Part shown: positions 26,310-35,410 of the stretch, in pieces | Position numbering within the stretch: the first letter of the stretch is position 1 | How the letters are laid out: each line of letters begins with the position of its first letter | DNA from: DASQZK01 sp963809925 | GTDB taxonomy: Bacteria; Bacteroidota; Bacteroidia; Bacteroidales; GCA-2748055 | Direction of reading: 5' to 3' | Assembly (NCBI GenBank): GCA_963809925.1 | Contig: CAWELH010000004.1 | Span: 620,001 to 684,000 of the forward strand | DNA: 64,000 nt | Notes under the pieces: model-generated | Databases searched by the model: none | Told to the model about the DNA's origin: nothing | Seen by the model: the letters and a program-made list of their open reading frames with translations, nothing else | Position numbers and translations under genes: made by a program

Positions 26310-28739
26310 ATGCTCACCCGGACCTTTAAGTTGCTGATCAGAAATGCCCGTAAATACCCGGCCATTTCGGTGATAAATATATTCGGGTTGGTGCTTGGCA
26401 TCACAAGTACTCTTTTCATCCTTGAATATGTTCAGTACGAACGAAGTTTCGAAGCTTTCCATCAGAATGCCGACCGAATATACAGGGTCGCTTACAACCG
26501 GTACCAGGAAAATCGGCTGTTATGGAAAACCGCCAATTCCTTTTATCCGACAGGTGAATTTTTGAAGGTGACTTTTCCTGAAGTCGAGGGGTATTTTCAG
26601 CTGCGCAGGAATTATAACATTGAGGTCTCATGCCGGGATGACGAGGGCAAACTGCGAAGTTTTTTTGAAGAGAAGACTTACTTCGCCACACCTTCGGTTT
26701 TTTCCATCCTGAATATTGATCTTCTGCAGGGAACAGAGGATTGCCTTTCTGAACCCAATGCCGTGATAATTTCAGAAAGGGCCGCAGGAAAATATTTCGG
26801 AACTACAGATCCTGTTGGTAAGGAAATCCAGGTAAATGCCAGGGATGTATTTGTGATTACCGGCATTTATAAAACGTTTTCGACGAATTCACACATTAAA
26901 ACAGATTTTTTGTTTTCGTTCGAAAACATATATATCCGTGATCCCTGGTTAAAAACAAACTGGTTTTTTGATTACAATTACACGTATCTCATACTCAGAC
27001 CGGGGACAGATTCGAAAGCCTTTACGAAAAAGGCTTTTCCACGAATGATCAGTGAAAATTATGAAGATTATTTGAAAGAGGTGAACCAGCGGGACGAATT
27101 CTTCCTCCAGCCGTTTCACAGTATCCATCTGAATTCTGCCATCGAGTATGAGACCGAACCTCCGGGCAACAGCAAAGCGATCGCCATTCTCTTCGGATTT
27201 TCACTCTTTTTTCTTCTGATCGCATGGGTCAATTATATTAACCTCTCCACTGCCCGGGCCATCGAAAGGGCGAAGGAGATCGGGATTAAAAAGGTGCATG
27301 GGGCGCTTCGCCCAAAGCTAATCATTCAGTTTCTTGGCGAAGCCGTGATGTTAAATACCCTTTGCCTGATTTTGTCCCTCCTTCTGGTATTTATGTTAAA
27401 TCCTCTCTACAGGGAAGTCACCGGGATCCTGGATTTGCGTTTTCCAGCCGGAGCCGGATCCCTGACATTTGCGTTTATCATTTTCGTTACTGGCGTCTTT
27501 TTATCAGGCTTTTATCCTGCATTTATTCTGTCTTCCTTTAAACCGCTCATGGTCCTGAAAGGGAATTTTAAGAATACCGTCAGCGGGATCCTGTTCAGAA
27601 AGGGGATGGTCATGTTCCAACTTTTTGTTTCATTATCGCTTCTCGTCTGTACTGGTGTCATTTTCGACCAGGTCAGGTTTCTCATGAGGAAAGATCCAGG
27701 TTTTGATCCCACCTCCGTAATGATTGTTAAAGCGCCCAGGACAGCTGATCCTGACAGCCTTTATAAAAACAGGATCACTGTATTACGAAATGAAATACTG
27801 AATCTTCCGGCAGTCAGAAGTTTTACGTTTATATCCGATATTCCCGGACAGGAGATCAATAACTGGTTCTCTTGTTACAGGAAAGGATTTTCGTCCAACG
27901 ATACCAAGGACTATTTTCGAACAGACATCGATGAGAATTTCATGGATTTTTTTAAAATTAAATGTCTCGCCGGTCGAAATTATGGTGTTGAAGACCGTCC
28001 CGGACAGCAGAAGGTGCTCATCAATCAGCAGGCGATGGAACGCCTTGGTTATCATGATCCTCAGGAGGTTGTCGGCCGAACCGTGATCAACGGTCAGGGG
28101 GAGTTTGAGATCATTGGTGTGGTCCGTGATGTAAATTATTATACGATTAAGATCAGTCCGGTACCTACATTTTTCACCCTCAATGACCGTGAGAAATCCT
28201 ACATTGCCTTTAAATACGAAGCCCCCGATGTGAGCATGCCGTTGCTGATAAAGAACATAAGGTCGTTGTTCAACACCAATTTCCCGGATAATGCCTTCGA
28301 TTACCAGTTTCTGGACCAAAAGATCGCGGTGAACCTGATTCAGGATAAAACCTTTGCGCTTGTTTTCGGTATTTTTTCAGTGCTGGCTATCATTATCGGA
28401 GTCATCGGCATTTTAGGGCTGGTTGTTATCGTTATCAATCAGAATATGAAAGAATTTGGCGTCCGTAAAGTACTGGGAGCCAGCTACCCGGATATCAGTA
28501 TTCTGCTCAGTCGCCAGATCCTGTGGCCGATGATTATTGCCACAGCCCTGTCCCTCCCGTTTTCAGCCCTAATCCTTCGTAACAGGATACTCAGAAATTA
28601 TACCTACCACATCAGCATACAATGGGCACACCTCGCAGTACCTGTCCTGATACTGGTGGTTGTTTTTATTGTCGTTGTTCTGGTGTTGGGCATAAAAGCA
28701 TATAGGATGAATATCACTTCCGTACTAAAGACCGAGTAG
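26310..28739 (+). CDS. MacB/FtsX-like ABC transporter permease
   Basis: An 809-residue permease of the large Bacteroidota type with two MacB-like halves. Helix 1 is at about residues 20-40, then a periplasmic MacB_PCD domain with YERSFEAFHQNADRIYRVAY. Helices 2-4 fall at about 290-420 with the FtsX signature EIGIKKVHGALRPKLIIQF. A second periplasmic domain spans about 460-670, and three more helices end with KEFGVRKVLGASYPDISILL and SVLKTE. Such proteins pair with a separate ATPase, often encoded elsewhere, and export peptides or antibiotics or transmit stress signals. It follows its own decayed paralogue. No ATPase gene is adjacent. Confidence 0.9.
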   Translation: MLTRTFKLLIRNARKYPAISVINIFGLVLGITSTLFILEYVQYERSFEAFHQNADRIYRVAYNRYQENRLLWKTANSFYPTGEFLKVTFPEVEGYFQLRRNYNIEVSCRDDEGKLRSFFEEKTYFATPSVFSILNIDLLQGTEDCLSEPNAVIISERAAGKYFGTTDPVGKEIQVNARDVFVITGIYKTFSTNSHIKTDFLFSFENIYIRDPWLKTNWFFDYNYTYLILRPGTDSKAFTKKAFPRMISENYEDYLKEVNQRDEFFLQPFHSIHLNSAIEYETEPPGNSKAIAILFGFSLFFLLIAWVNYINLSTARAIERAKEIGIKKVHGALRPKLIIQFLGEAVMLNTLCLILSLLLVFMLNPLYREVTGILDLRFPAGAGSLTFAFIIFVTGVFLSGFYPAFILSSFKPLMVLKGNFKNTVSGILFRKGMVMFQLFVSLSLLVCTGVIFDQVRFLMRKDPGFDPTSVMIVKAPRTADPDSLYKNRITVLRNEILNLPAVRSFTFISDIPGQEINNWFSCYRKGFSSNDTKDYFRTDIDENFMDFFKIKCLAGRNYGVEDRPGQQKVLINQQAMERLGYHDPQEVVGRTVINGQGEFEIIGVVRDVNYYTIKISPVPTFFTLNDREKSYIAFKYEAPDVSMPLLIKNIRSLFNTNFPDNAFDYQFLDQKIAVNLIQDKTFALVFGIFSVLAIIIGVIGILGLVVIVINQNMKEFGVRKVLGASYPDISILLSRQILWPMIIATALSLPFSALILRNRILRNYTYHISIQWAHLAVPVLILVVVFIVVVLVLGIKAYRMNITSVLKTE

Positions 28740-28893
28740 CTTTGGACGGAATACAAGGCAGAGTAACCTGGTGGCGGCACAAAGGACAGGTTTATCTGTT
28801 AAAATTCTGTACAGGTATTGTGCATAACCGGTACTTTTTGGCGCTGTAGCCCATATTCCCTTCGATCTGACTGATAGATTACTTTCAATTTCA

Positions 28894-28901
28894 TACTTTT
28901 G
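28894..28901 (+). promoter_or_regulatory. -7 promoter box upstream of mgsA
   Basis: TACTTTTG fits TAnnTTTG and lies 19 bases before the mgsA ATG. No clear TTG/TTTG is found 19-20 bases further upstream, so this is a partial match. Confidence 0.35.
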
Positions 28902-28920
28902 CCAATTAACACAACATGTC

Positions 28921-29385
28921 ATGGAGAAAATCAAAAGAATCGCCCTGGTAGCACACGATAACAGGAAAAAGGACTTGAGCGAATGGGTGGATCATAACTG
29001 GAACAATCTGAAAAGCCATAAACTTATCTGTACTGGAACGACCGGTAAAATGGTGGAGGAAACGATTAACCGGCGGTTGGTTGAAGCTGCTGGGAAACCC
29101 ATCACCATTACACGGCTGAAATCCGGTCCATTGGGCGGCGATCAGCAGTTGGGCGCCCTGATCAGTGAAGGTAAGATCGATCTCATGGTATTTTTCTGGG
29201 ATCCGATGCAGCCGCAGCCCCATGATGTTGACGTCAAGGCCTTATTGCGGATCACTGTGCTGTATAATGTTCCAACTGCTTGTAATAGGTCGACAGCCGA
29301 TTTCCTTATTACATCGACACTGTTTAATGAACGGTATTCCCCAAAGATCAAAGACTATTCTGAATATATAAACAGGACATTGTAG
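28921..29385 (+). CDS. mgsA: Methylglyoxal synthase
   Basis: A 154-residue cytoplasmic enzyme that converts dihydroxyacetone phosphate to methylglyoxal and phosphate, a bypass of lower glycolysis used when phosphate is short. The family pattern is complete: ALVAHDNRKKDLSEWVDHN at the start, CTGTTGKMVEE near residue 37 for phosphate binding, KSGPLGGDQQLGALI near residue 61 with the catalytic aspartate, FFWDPMQPQPHDVDVKALLR near residue 90 and NVPTACNRSTADF near residue 113. Length is normal. It stands alone, with its own probable promoter. Confidence 0.96.
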   Translation: MEKIKRIALVAHDNRKKDLSEWVDHNWNNLKSHKLICTGTTGKMVEETINRRLVEAAGKPITITRLKSGPLGGDQQLGALISEGKIDLMVFFWDPMQPQPHDVDVKALLRITVLYNVPTACNRSTADFLITSTLFNERYSPKIKDYSEYINRTL

Positions 29386-29890
29386 TGGTAATATCAACGT
29401 TCATATGTCTTGTAAGATGGTATCTTAATACATCTTTTTGAGAAAGCTTACAAAGACATTGGTCCGTCAACTCACAGGTTACAGAAGGGTAACGGGCAAA
29501 GTTGGCAAGACATCTGAAATAATTAAGGCAAACTACAATCATCCTCCTTTCAAATCCTGCCTCAGTATGAATGAAAGGGTGGTAGAGTCGTTGATATAAG
29601 TGGCCTTTAATATTGTTCTTATAAACGTTATTGTAGGGGATCCCTCCCCCCACCCACCACCCTTAAATGCGAAAAAAGAACAAATCTCAGCGTCCCCCGC
29701 ATATGCTCTTCAGCAGCGTACTAACCTGAAAGTTAAACTCTTTTTTATTGTGGTCCTTTGAAACACTCCCACCTGCAAATGACATCCTTGTATTCGAAAG
29801 GGCTCTCCTTTATTAACCTGAATCATGAGATACTCCGCCAATCAGTTTGATCCGCTGATGTTATTTTCCGAAAAGTTGTTTATCTCCTGT
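29386..29890. other. Intergenic stretch without a supported gene
   Basis: A 505-base gap between the 3' ends of mgsA and the TonB-dependent receptor, which converge. A 101-codon minus-strand frame here (29348-29653) overlaps the end of mgsA, has no ribosome site and no family resemblance, so I do not call it. I see no terminator or repeat that I can support. Confidence 0.5.
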
Positions 29891-32272
29891 CTAAAATTTG
29901 TAGGCAACACTGAATTGTACATTCCTTGGGTTGCCCGGTGTATAACAGATATCCGTGACGGGCACGGTTTCGCCTTTTAAACGCGTTTCCGTAGCAAACT
30001 GGGCTTCATTCCAGTCCACATTCATGATGTTTTCGAAGTAAAGAGACAAGGTCAGTTTGTCCAGTTTGTAGCTTAAATTTGTATTCAGCAGGGTATACCC
30101 GAGTGCCGTCAGGGAATTGTCTTCATTTGCCGGACGATCACCGATATGCCGGAACCGGATGGACGCATTCAGTCCTTTTTCCCTTACGATGCTGATGCCG
30201 CCAGCAGCCGTCAGCGTTGGCGCGAGGGGGATATTATTCTCATCTGACGGTACGTTCAGGATCTTCCCTCTGGATGCACTCAGGTCAGCATCCAGCCAGA
30301 GCCATGAGGTAAGGGAATATCTCGCCTCGGCATCGATGCCTTTTCTTTCTGTCGGATTGCTTAGTTCCGTGATGCCTCCATCACCGGAATAAACGTATTC
30401 TTTTTCAAGATAGAGGTACCACGCCGCCAGTCCGAGATGCAGCTGCCGGAACAGGGTGGTCCTGCTACCTATTTCCCCTCCGGTTGCCTTCGGTAATGTA
30501 CCTGCATACCTCTGTCCGGGACTGAAATTATGTAGCTCGAGCCTGGTATCAATCTCCTCATTTGATAATCCCTGCCTTTTCCATACGGAAGAAAGCTCCC
30601 TGACCTTCTCGCCGATCACCACATCCCGCCCATCATTCGAATGAAAACCCCTGCCGAAATTCAGGTAAATGTCCAGGTTGCGAACAGGTTGAATGATGAA
30701 GTTAAGTTTCGGGCTAAACACAGACTGACTTGCATAACCCGATGCGTGAGGATGACCGTTGAGGACTGAATCCATCTCATTCCCAATCTGATCTTCTTTA
30801 TCGAAACTGAAATAATCATGCCTGATGCCCCAGATCATTTTTATTTTAGGACTCAGCGTATATTCCTGCTGTGTCCAGATGAAAAAGTTGTGCTGATGGA
30901 TCTCATCGTCAGTCACAGCATTAAGGCGGATACGTTCCGGACTGTGCCACAATCCGGGATTGATATTATCGCCGCGGTAACCTCCCCCGATTTTCGTGAT
31001 CACCAGATTTTTCTTCATATGGCCCGAAAAAGTATAGGTAGCATTCAAACCCTGTATATTACGGTGTTCAACCTGCTCGATCATATCCCCGTTTATGCTG
31101 TCTTCCAGAAAATAAGTAAAATCCGAGAAAAGTTTGAAATTGTAATTTGTTGCATAGGACCGGATCTCAAGTTCATTGCCGGCATGGCTCCTGAAACGGT
31201 AACTCAGATTTATATTTTCCCGGTCGGTCGCACCGCCTTCCATATCGTCAAGCGCTTCAAAGCGATCAATCAGGCCATCCTTAACAGCCCTTGAAGGAAT
31301 CTGTCCTGAAGCATTCCAGGCTGAATTATAACCGCCAGCCGAAAAGGTAAGCCGGCTGTTTTGGGTCAGTTGGATAAAGTATTTCCCGAAAATATTCATT
31401 CTCTGAAGCTTTTGCGGGCTGTCAAAGGGCCCGTCGGTATGGTAGTACTGTGCAGCGAGGTACCCATCCTGTTCCGCTCCGCCGTTGTCGATCTGGCATA
31501 GGACGGTATACTTCTGGGTATTGAACTGACCTGCTTCCACCTTCACAAGGTTACTTTCAAGAACATCTTTTGTGGTAAATGATATGGCGCCGGCTGTTGC
31601 GAAATCGCCGAATTTGGTGAAGTAGGGACCTTTATTTACTTCGATGCCATCAACGATTTCAGAAATGATAAAGTGCAGATCGGCATAACCCTGACCATGG
31701 GCATGTGTCACCATATTGACCGGCATCCCGTCGACATTGACCGAAACATCCGTGCCGTGATCACAATCAAAGCCGCGCAGGAAGATCTGCTCAGCTTTGC
31801 CGCCACCGGCATGCTGAGCTATGACCAGTCCGGGTACCAGCCTAAGCATGTCCTGCGTGGTACGGAAAGGCCTTAGCTGCATATCGATTTTTCTGATCTG
31901 ACCTGAAGATGCCGCTGAAACTGGCACTGACCCTTCAATGGTCACCTCCTGGAGGTTGGTGGTTGTCTCCTCAAGCGCGAAATCTACGGTAAGGGTGTCA
32001 TTTTCTTTAACGACTACCGTTTTCTGAACCAGTTTGTACCCGATGGCTGAACACATTATATTATACGTACCGGTCTGGAGATTTTTTATCCTGTAATTCC
32101 CATGCAGGTCACTGATCGTCCCTATGATCGTTTCCTTGATATAAATATTGGCTCCGTTTATGGGATACCCGGATTCCAGGGCAGTGATCTTTCCCGTGAT
32201 GCTCCCGGTTTCATGTGCAGAGGCGAAGAGTGGCATACACATCAGTACAAGACACAATGTAAACTTATTCAT
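29891..32272 (-). CDS. TonB-dependent outer-membrane receptor with histidine-rich plug
   Basis: A 793-residue outer-membrane transporter. It has a signal peptide (about residues 1-19), a carboxypeptidase-regulatory-like beta domain (ITGKITALESGYPINGANIY to about residue 105), a TonB box near LQEVTIEG, a plug domain to about 245 and a beta-barrel ending in FSVAYKF with the usual terminal aromatic residue. The plug is rich in histidines and acids: QHAGGGKAEQIFLRGFDCDH, then MVTHAHGQGYADLHF. That composition suggests a metal ion or metal complex as cargo, but this is inference. A perfect palindrome lies 36 bases upstream of the start. No SusD partner or other uptake gene is adjacent. Confidence 0.9.
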   Translation of the reverse strand: MNKFTLCLVLMCMPLFASAHETGSITGKITALESGYPINGANIYIKETIIGTISDLHGNYRIKNLQTGTYNIMCSAIGYKLVQKTVVVKENDTLTVDFALEETTTNLQEVTIEGSVPVSAASSGQIRKIDMQLRPFRTTQDMLRLVPGLVIAQHAGGGKAEQIFLRGFDCDHGTDVSVNVDGMPVNMVTHAHGQGYADLHFIISEIVDGIEVNKGPYFTKFGDFATAGAISFTTKDVLESNLVKVEAGQFNTQKYTVLCQIDNGGAEQDGYLAAQYYHTDGPFDSPQKLQRMNIFGKYFIQLTQNSRLTFSAGGYNSAWNASGQIPSRAVKDGLIDRFEALDDMEGGATDRENINLSYRFRSHAGNELEIRSYATNYNFKLFSDFTYFLEDSINGDMIEQVEHRNIQGLNATYTFSGHMKKNLVITKIGGGYRGDNINPGLWHSPERIRLNAVTDDEIHQHNFFIWTQQEYTLSPKIKMIWGIRHDYFSFDKEDQIGNEMDSVLNGHPHASGYASQSVFSPKLNFIIQPVRNLDIYLNFGRGFHSNDGRDVVIGEKVRELSSVWKRQGLSNEEIDTRLELHNFSPGQRYAGTLPKATGGEIGSRTTLFRQLHLGLAAWYLYLEKEYVYSGDGGITELSNPTERKGIDAEARYSLTSWLWLDADLSASRGKILNVPSDENNIPLAPTLTAAGGISIVREKGLNASIRFRHIGDRPANEDNSLTALGYTLLNTNLSYKLDKLTLSLYFENIMNVDWNEAQFATETRLKGETVPVTDICYTPGNPRNVQFSVAYKF

Positions 32273-32307
32273 TTCTGTTTTTAGGTTGATCGTTACGGTT
32301 GAAAAGA

Positions 32308-32343
32308 AATAGTATTACGATTATATAAAAAGGTAATACTATT
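32308..32343 (-). promoter_or_regulatory. Perfect 11-bp palindrome upstream of the TonB-dependent receptor
   Basis: AATAGTATTAC at 32308-32318 and GTAATACTATT at 32333-32343 are perfect inverted copies with 14 bases between them. The element lies 36 bases before the receptor ATG, exactly where an operator would be. The long spacing recalls NikR-type nickel operators, but other regulators use similar dyads. No regulator gene is next to it. Confidence 0.6.
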
Positions 32344-32817
32344 AGATCAAATATAAAACTTTTTTTAATATGAAGGCTGAGAAAATTTGAAGTTGAGAAG
32401 ATTTTTTTTGAGTGATGAGTGGGGAACAAAAAGCAGGGGCAAAATGAAGAAAGCTGAGGTCATGGTATTGAAAGGGATGAGAAGGGAGCGGAGAACGGTG
32501 GGAGGTATGAAGAGAGCACGGAACAAAGAAGGGCGGGCTGAAAGTTGAAAAAAGGCTGCTGTTTTATTAAATAGTATTTGTCCCGGTACAAGGATCGAAC
32601 TACTGCTTGTACTCAAATTAATTTTGAATTTTATTCTTCCCGGGACAACACTTGTTATTCATGCGTCCCATAAATCTTACCGTAGCCTGAGAAACAGAAA
32701 TAGTGACTACATGAGGCCCATACGGGCATAGGTTCTGTTTCCAATATGAATTATCCTGAGGTTTTTAGAAGCTGAACAGGGTATACTTTTTTTCGGAAGA
32801 AGATAAATTTGAACCGA
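32344..32817. other. Intergenic stretch with a purine-rich tract and a folded element
   Basis: The gap continues from the palindrome to the kinase promoter. Positions 32370-32550 form a strongly purine-biased tract on the plus strand with no credible gene. Positions 32578-32648 hold a folded, tRNA-like element described separately. A second TAAATTTG lies at 32804-32811 without a matching -33 box. Confidence 0.5.
32578..32648 (-). other. Possible tRNA remnant or structured RNA element
   Basis: A 71-base element bounded by TTGTCCCGG and CCGGGACAA, which pair perfectly like an acceptor stem. Inside is a hairpin of GTACAAG with CTTGTAC. On the minus strand the 3' half reads GTTCGATCC before the closing stem, which is the tRNA T-loop consensus. 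The T stem does not pair properly and no D arm or anticodon arm is visible, so it is not a working tRNA. It may be a decayed tRNA or an old integration site; a structured RNA is the alternative. Confidence 0.35.
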
Positions 32818-32847
32818 TTGTGGTATGAGATAATTGCGTTAAATTTG
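32818..32847 (+). promoter_or_regulatory. Bacteroidota-type promoter for the histidine kinase
   Basis: TTG at 32818-32820 and TAAATTTG at 32840-32847 lie 19 bases apart, a full match to the known pattern. Transcription would begin near 32853, leaving a leader of about 109 bases before the kinase ATG at 32962. Confidence 0.55.
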
Positions 32848-32961
32848 CAAGGATTTACGTGTGTTTTTCTGGGTCAATTTTCTTCAAGATAGTAACCTGA
32901 TGGTTATTTCCTTACAGAACGAGTGCTAGGGGAAAATGTCTTCACATTTTTAGATTAAAGT

Positions 32962-34050
32962 ATGAAAAAGTTCAGATTGCCGGAGAATAGTATTTTAGTT
33001 TCTTCAATCGCATTTTGTTTAATCATACTAATTGGCTTTTCAGACTATGAGACGGGATCTGAGTTATCATTTTCAATTTTTTACCTTGTTCCGGTAATCC
33101 TTGTCGCCTCCTCAACCAGGGCCGGTAAATTCCTGATAATTTTCATGGCGGTCCTGGCGGCCCTTACCTGGTTTTTTGCAGATTTTTTAATCCATGACTA
33201 TTCAAGATCCTTTATTCCATTTTGGAACGCATTCGTTCGTTTCTCCATATTTCTGATCATCGGATTACTTATTTATAATTTAAAATTACAGCAAAGAAAA
33301 ATAAAGATCATTAATGAAGGATTGCAAAATCTTAATGCGGAAAAAAACAAATTTATCGGTATTGCGGCCCACGATTTGAGGAGTCCCATTTCAAACATTT
33401 ACTCATTTACTGAAATATTGCTCTTAGAGAGTAATAATAAATTTGATAGCGAGAATGTTCGTATCATTAATTATATCAGGGAATTGAGCGAGAACACCTT
33501 AAATCTTTTAAAAGATTTACTCGATGTCTCAAAGATTGAAACAGGCAATGTATATTTTTCACTTAAACTGCATGACTACATTGAATTTCTGAAAACAAAA
33601 ATTTTTCTGAACCAACTACTTGCAGATAAAAAGGGGATTAAAATTCACCTTGAAAACCATGAAGCCGAGGTAGCCTTTTTTTATGACGAAAAGTACCTTA
33701 GCGAGGTCGTTGATAATTTATTGTCAAACGGCATTAAATTTTCAAATTATAATAGTGAGATAATTGTGAGAGTCACAATAACATCAGGCGGCAGCATATT
33801 GACTGAAATAATTGACCATGGAATAGGAATCCCGTTGGATGAGCAGGATAAACTTTTCCAGTATTTTCAGAGATCCAGTGCAAGGCCAACAGGAGGGGAA
33901 GAAAGCACAGGGTTAGGGTTGGCCATTGCAAAGAAGATCGTTTCAATTCATGGAGGGAGTATAGGTGTAAAAAGTGAGTTGGATAAAGGTTCAAACTTCT
34001 ATTTTGAGTTGCCCAGACGTCTCAAAGAAAATAACACGAAAGAAGATTAG
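32962..34050 (+). CDS. Orphan sensor histidine kinase
   Basis: A 362-residue inner-membrane kinase. Residues 10-110 hold three or four membrane helices with almost no periplasmic loop, so it may sense the membrane or an internal cue. The dimerisation domain has the phospho-acceptor histidine in IGIAAHDLRSPISNIYSFTE near residue 138. The ATPase domain has the N box DNLLSNGIKFSNYN near residue 252, G1 IDHGIGIPLDEQDKLFQYFQ near residue 290 and G2 STGLGLAIAKKIV near residue 315. No response regulator is adjacent in frame; the next gene starts a separate LytS/LytTR pair 223 bases on. Confidence 0.9.
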   Translation: MKKFRLPENSILVSSIAFCLIILIGFSDYETGSELSFSIFYLVPVILVASSTRAGKFLIIFMAVLAALTWFFADFLIHDYSRSFIPFWNAFVRFSIFLIIGLLIYNLKLQQRKIKIINEGLQNLNAEKNKFIGIAAHDLRSPISNIYSFTEILLLESNNKFDSENVRIINYIRELSENTLNLLKDLLDVSKIETGNVYFSLKLHDYIEFLKTKIFLNQLLADKKGIKIHLENHEAEVAFFYDEKYLSEVVDNLLSNGIKFSNYNSEIIVRVTITSGGSILTEIIDHGIGIPLDEQDKLFQYFQRSSARPTGGEESTGLGLAIAKKIVSIHGGSIGVKSELDKGSNFYFELPRRLKENNTKED

Positions 34051-34260
34051 AAGAGTGATGTATCTTTGAAGGAGAAGGCCAGTTCAAACAGAATTCTTTT
34101 AAGGTTGCTTTAATCTCAAAATAATACCTGAGGCTGCCGGTTTAATTTATTCTGTAGGATTAAAAAAGATAGTACGCCAATCCGGAGGCAATAGTTAGCA
34201 ATTCAACATGATAAATGTCCGTTTGGGCATTATTAAATTCAACTGGTATTGACATACTGC

Positions 34261-34268
34261 TATTTTTG
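34261..34268 (+). promoter_or_regulatory. -7 box directly before the LytS-like kinase
   Basis: TATTTTTG matches TAnnTTTG and ends only five bases before the ATG at 34274. If it is used, transcription would begin at or next to the start codon. The -33 position is poor (TTC), and no ribosome site is seen. Confidence 0.35.
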
Positions 34269-34273
34269 TGTTG

Positions 34274-35410
34274 ATGAAACAATCCAGTACCGTAAAAAAA
34301 CTTTTGCGCATTGCCCTGTTTACATCCACGGCGATTGGATTGATCACCGTGGGGCCGGCGTATGTCGTCGGCATTACTCTTGGAAATATTACTACCTCAC
34401 CGGGAATGCTGTTGAAGCTTGCTGGCGTTTCTATAGCCGGAATTACAGTTTTTATATTCATATTCTGGCTTATCAACATCGGACTGCTGAATTTTACAAT
34501 GACCGGGATTCCTGGCCCGCGAAGAAAAAACCTGAGATATTTTCTAAGTTATCTGGTTTGTTTATTGCTGATGTTTTTCATACGAATCTCGACCATGTCG
34601 GTATTTAATGATTCGGAAAAACAATTGAGAGTTTTTGAATGGAAGTTGAAGACATTTGGCCTGGATCCCGCCAGTATTAATACCATACCCTATACAAGCA
34701 AAGTATTTCAGGTTCTCATCATCATCTCCGTAGTGATCTCTATCAACACGGTTGTTCTTATCATCCAGGACCTTGTTCTTCTGAATGAAAAAAAAAGACG
34801 GACCGAATCAGAAAACACGCTGCTCAGGATCCGCAACATTGAAGCCGCCAACCAGAAACTCAAGCAACAGCTTCAGCCACATTTCCTGTTTAATTCCCTC
34901 AATGTTTTAAAGACCCTTATCAGGAAGCAGCCCGATAAAGCTGAGGTTTATCTCAAGCGACTTTCAGATTTTTTAAGAGCCTCAGTTTCTTCGGGTGATG
35001 TCAATACCGTGACCCTGACAGAGGAACTTAGACTGAGTACGGAATACTTTGAAATGCAGAAGATCCGTTTTGAGGATGCCATTCATTTGGAGGTCAGCAT
35101 TCCTGAAGAAATCCGGGAAGGGCATTTGCCGGTATTTTCCATTCAGTTGCTTTTTGAAAACGCCATAAAACACAATGTTTTCACTTCTGAATCACCCTTA
35201 ACGATAAAATTGTTATATGAGGAGGGCTGGCTTACCGTCAGCAATAACCTTCAGCGGAAGATGTCTGAAGAATCCTCTTCAGGACTGGGCCTGGCAAACC
35301 TCTCAGAACGGTACAGGATTATTTCAGGAGATGAAATAATGATCCGGCCGGATGCATCGAATTTCTCAGTCAGCATTAAAATTCTGAAAGATGAAGATCG
35401 TCATCATTGA
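34274..35410 (+). CDS. LytS/YehU-type sensor histidine kinase
   Basis: A 378-residue kinase with four N-terminal membrane helices (about residues 12-40, 50-78, 92-110 and 145-168), a coiled-coil linker and a His_kinase domain (PF06580-type). The phospho-acceptor is in QLQPHFLFNSLNVLKTLI near residue 205, the N box is SIQLLFENAIKHNV near residue 290 and the glycine box is SSGLGLANLSERY near residue 340. I chose the ATG at 34274; the frame stays open to a GTG at 34268, which overlaps a promoter-like box. The last 20 bases overlap the LytTR regulator gene, so the two are translated together and form a pair. Confidence 0.9.
   Translation: MKQSSTVKKLLRIALFTSTAIGLITVGPAYVVGITLGNITTSPGMLLKLAGVSIAGITVFIFIFWLINIGLLNFTMTGIPGPRRKNLRYFLSYLVCLLLMFFIRISTMSVFNDSEKQLRVFEWKLKTFGLDPASINTIPYTSKVFQVLIIISVVISINTVVLIIQDLVLLNEKKRRTESENTLLRIRNIEAANQKLKQQLQPHFLFNSLNVLKTLIRKQPDKAEVYLKRLSDFLRASVSSGDVNTVTLTEELRLSTEYFEMQKIRFEDAIHLEVSIPEEIREGHLPVFSIQLLFENAIKHNVFTSESPLTIKLLYEEGWLTVSNNLQRKMSEESSSGLGLANLSERYRIISGDEIMIRPDASNFSVSIKILKDEDRHH

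Noticed and set aside
29348..29653. 101-codon minus-strand frame after mgsA
   Set aside because: It overlaps the end of mgsA, shows no conserved motif or signal, and its base pattern looks non-coding.
32365..32616. 83-codon minus-strand frame
   Set aside because: It is produced by a purine-biased tract read on the opposite strand, giving a low-complexity Ser/Leu/Phe-rich product, and it overlaps the tRNA-like element.
32578..32648. Functional tRNA gene
   Set aside because: The T stem does not pair and no D arm or anticodon arm can be drawn, so only a remnant or other structure is possible.
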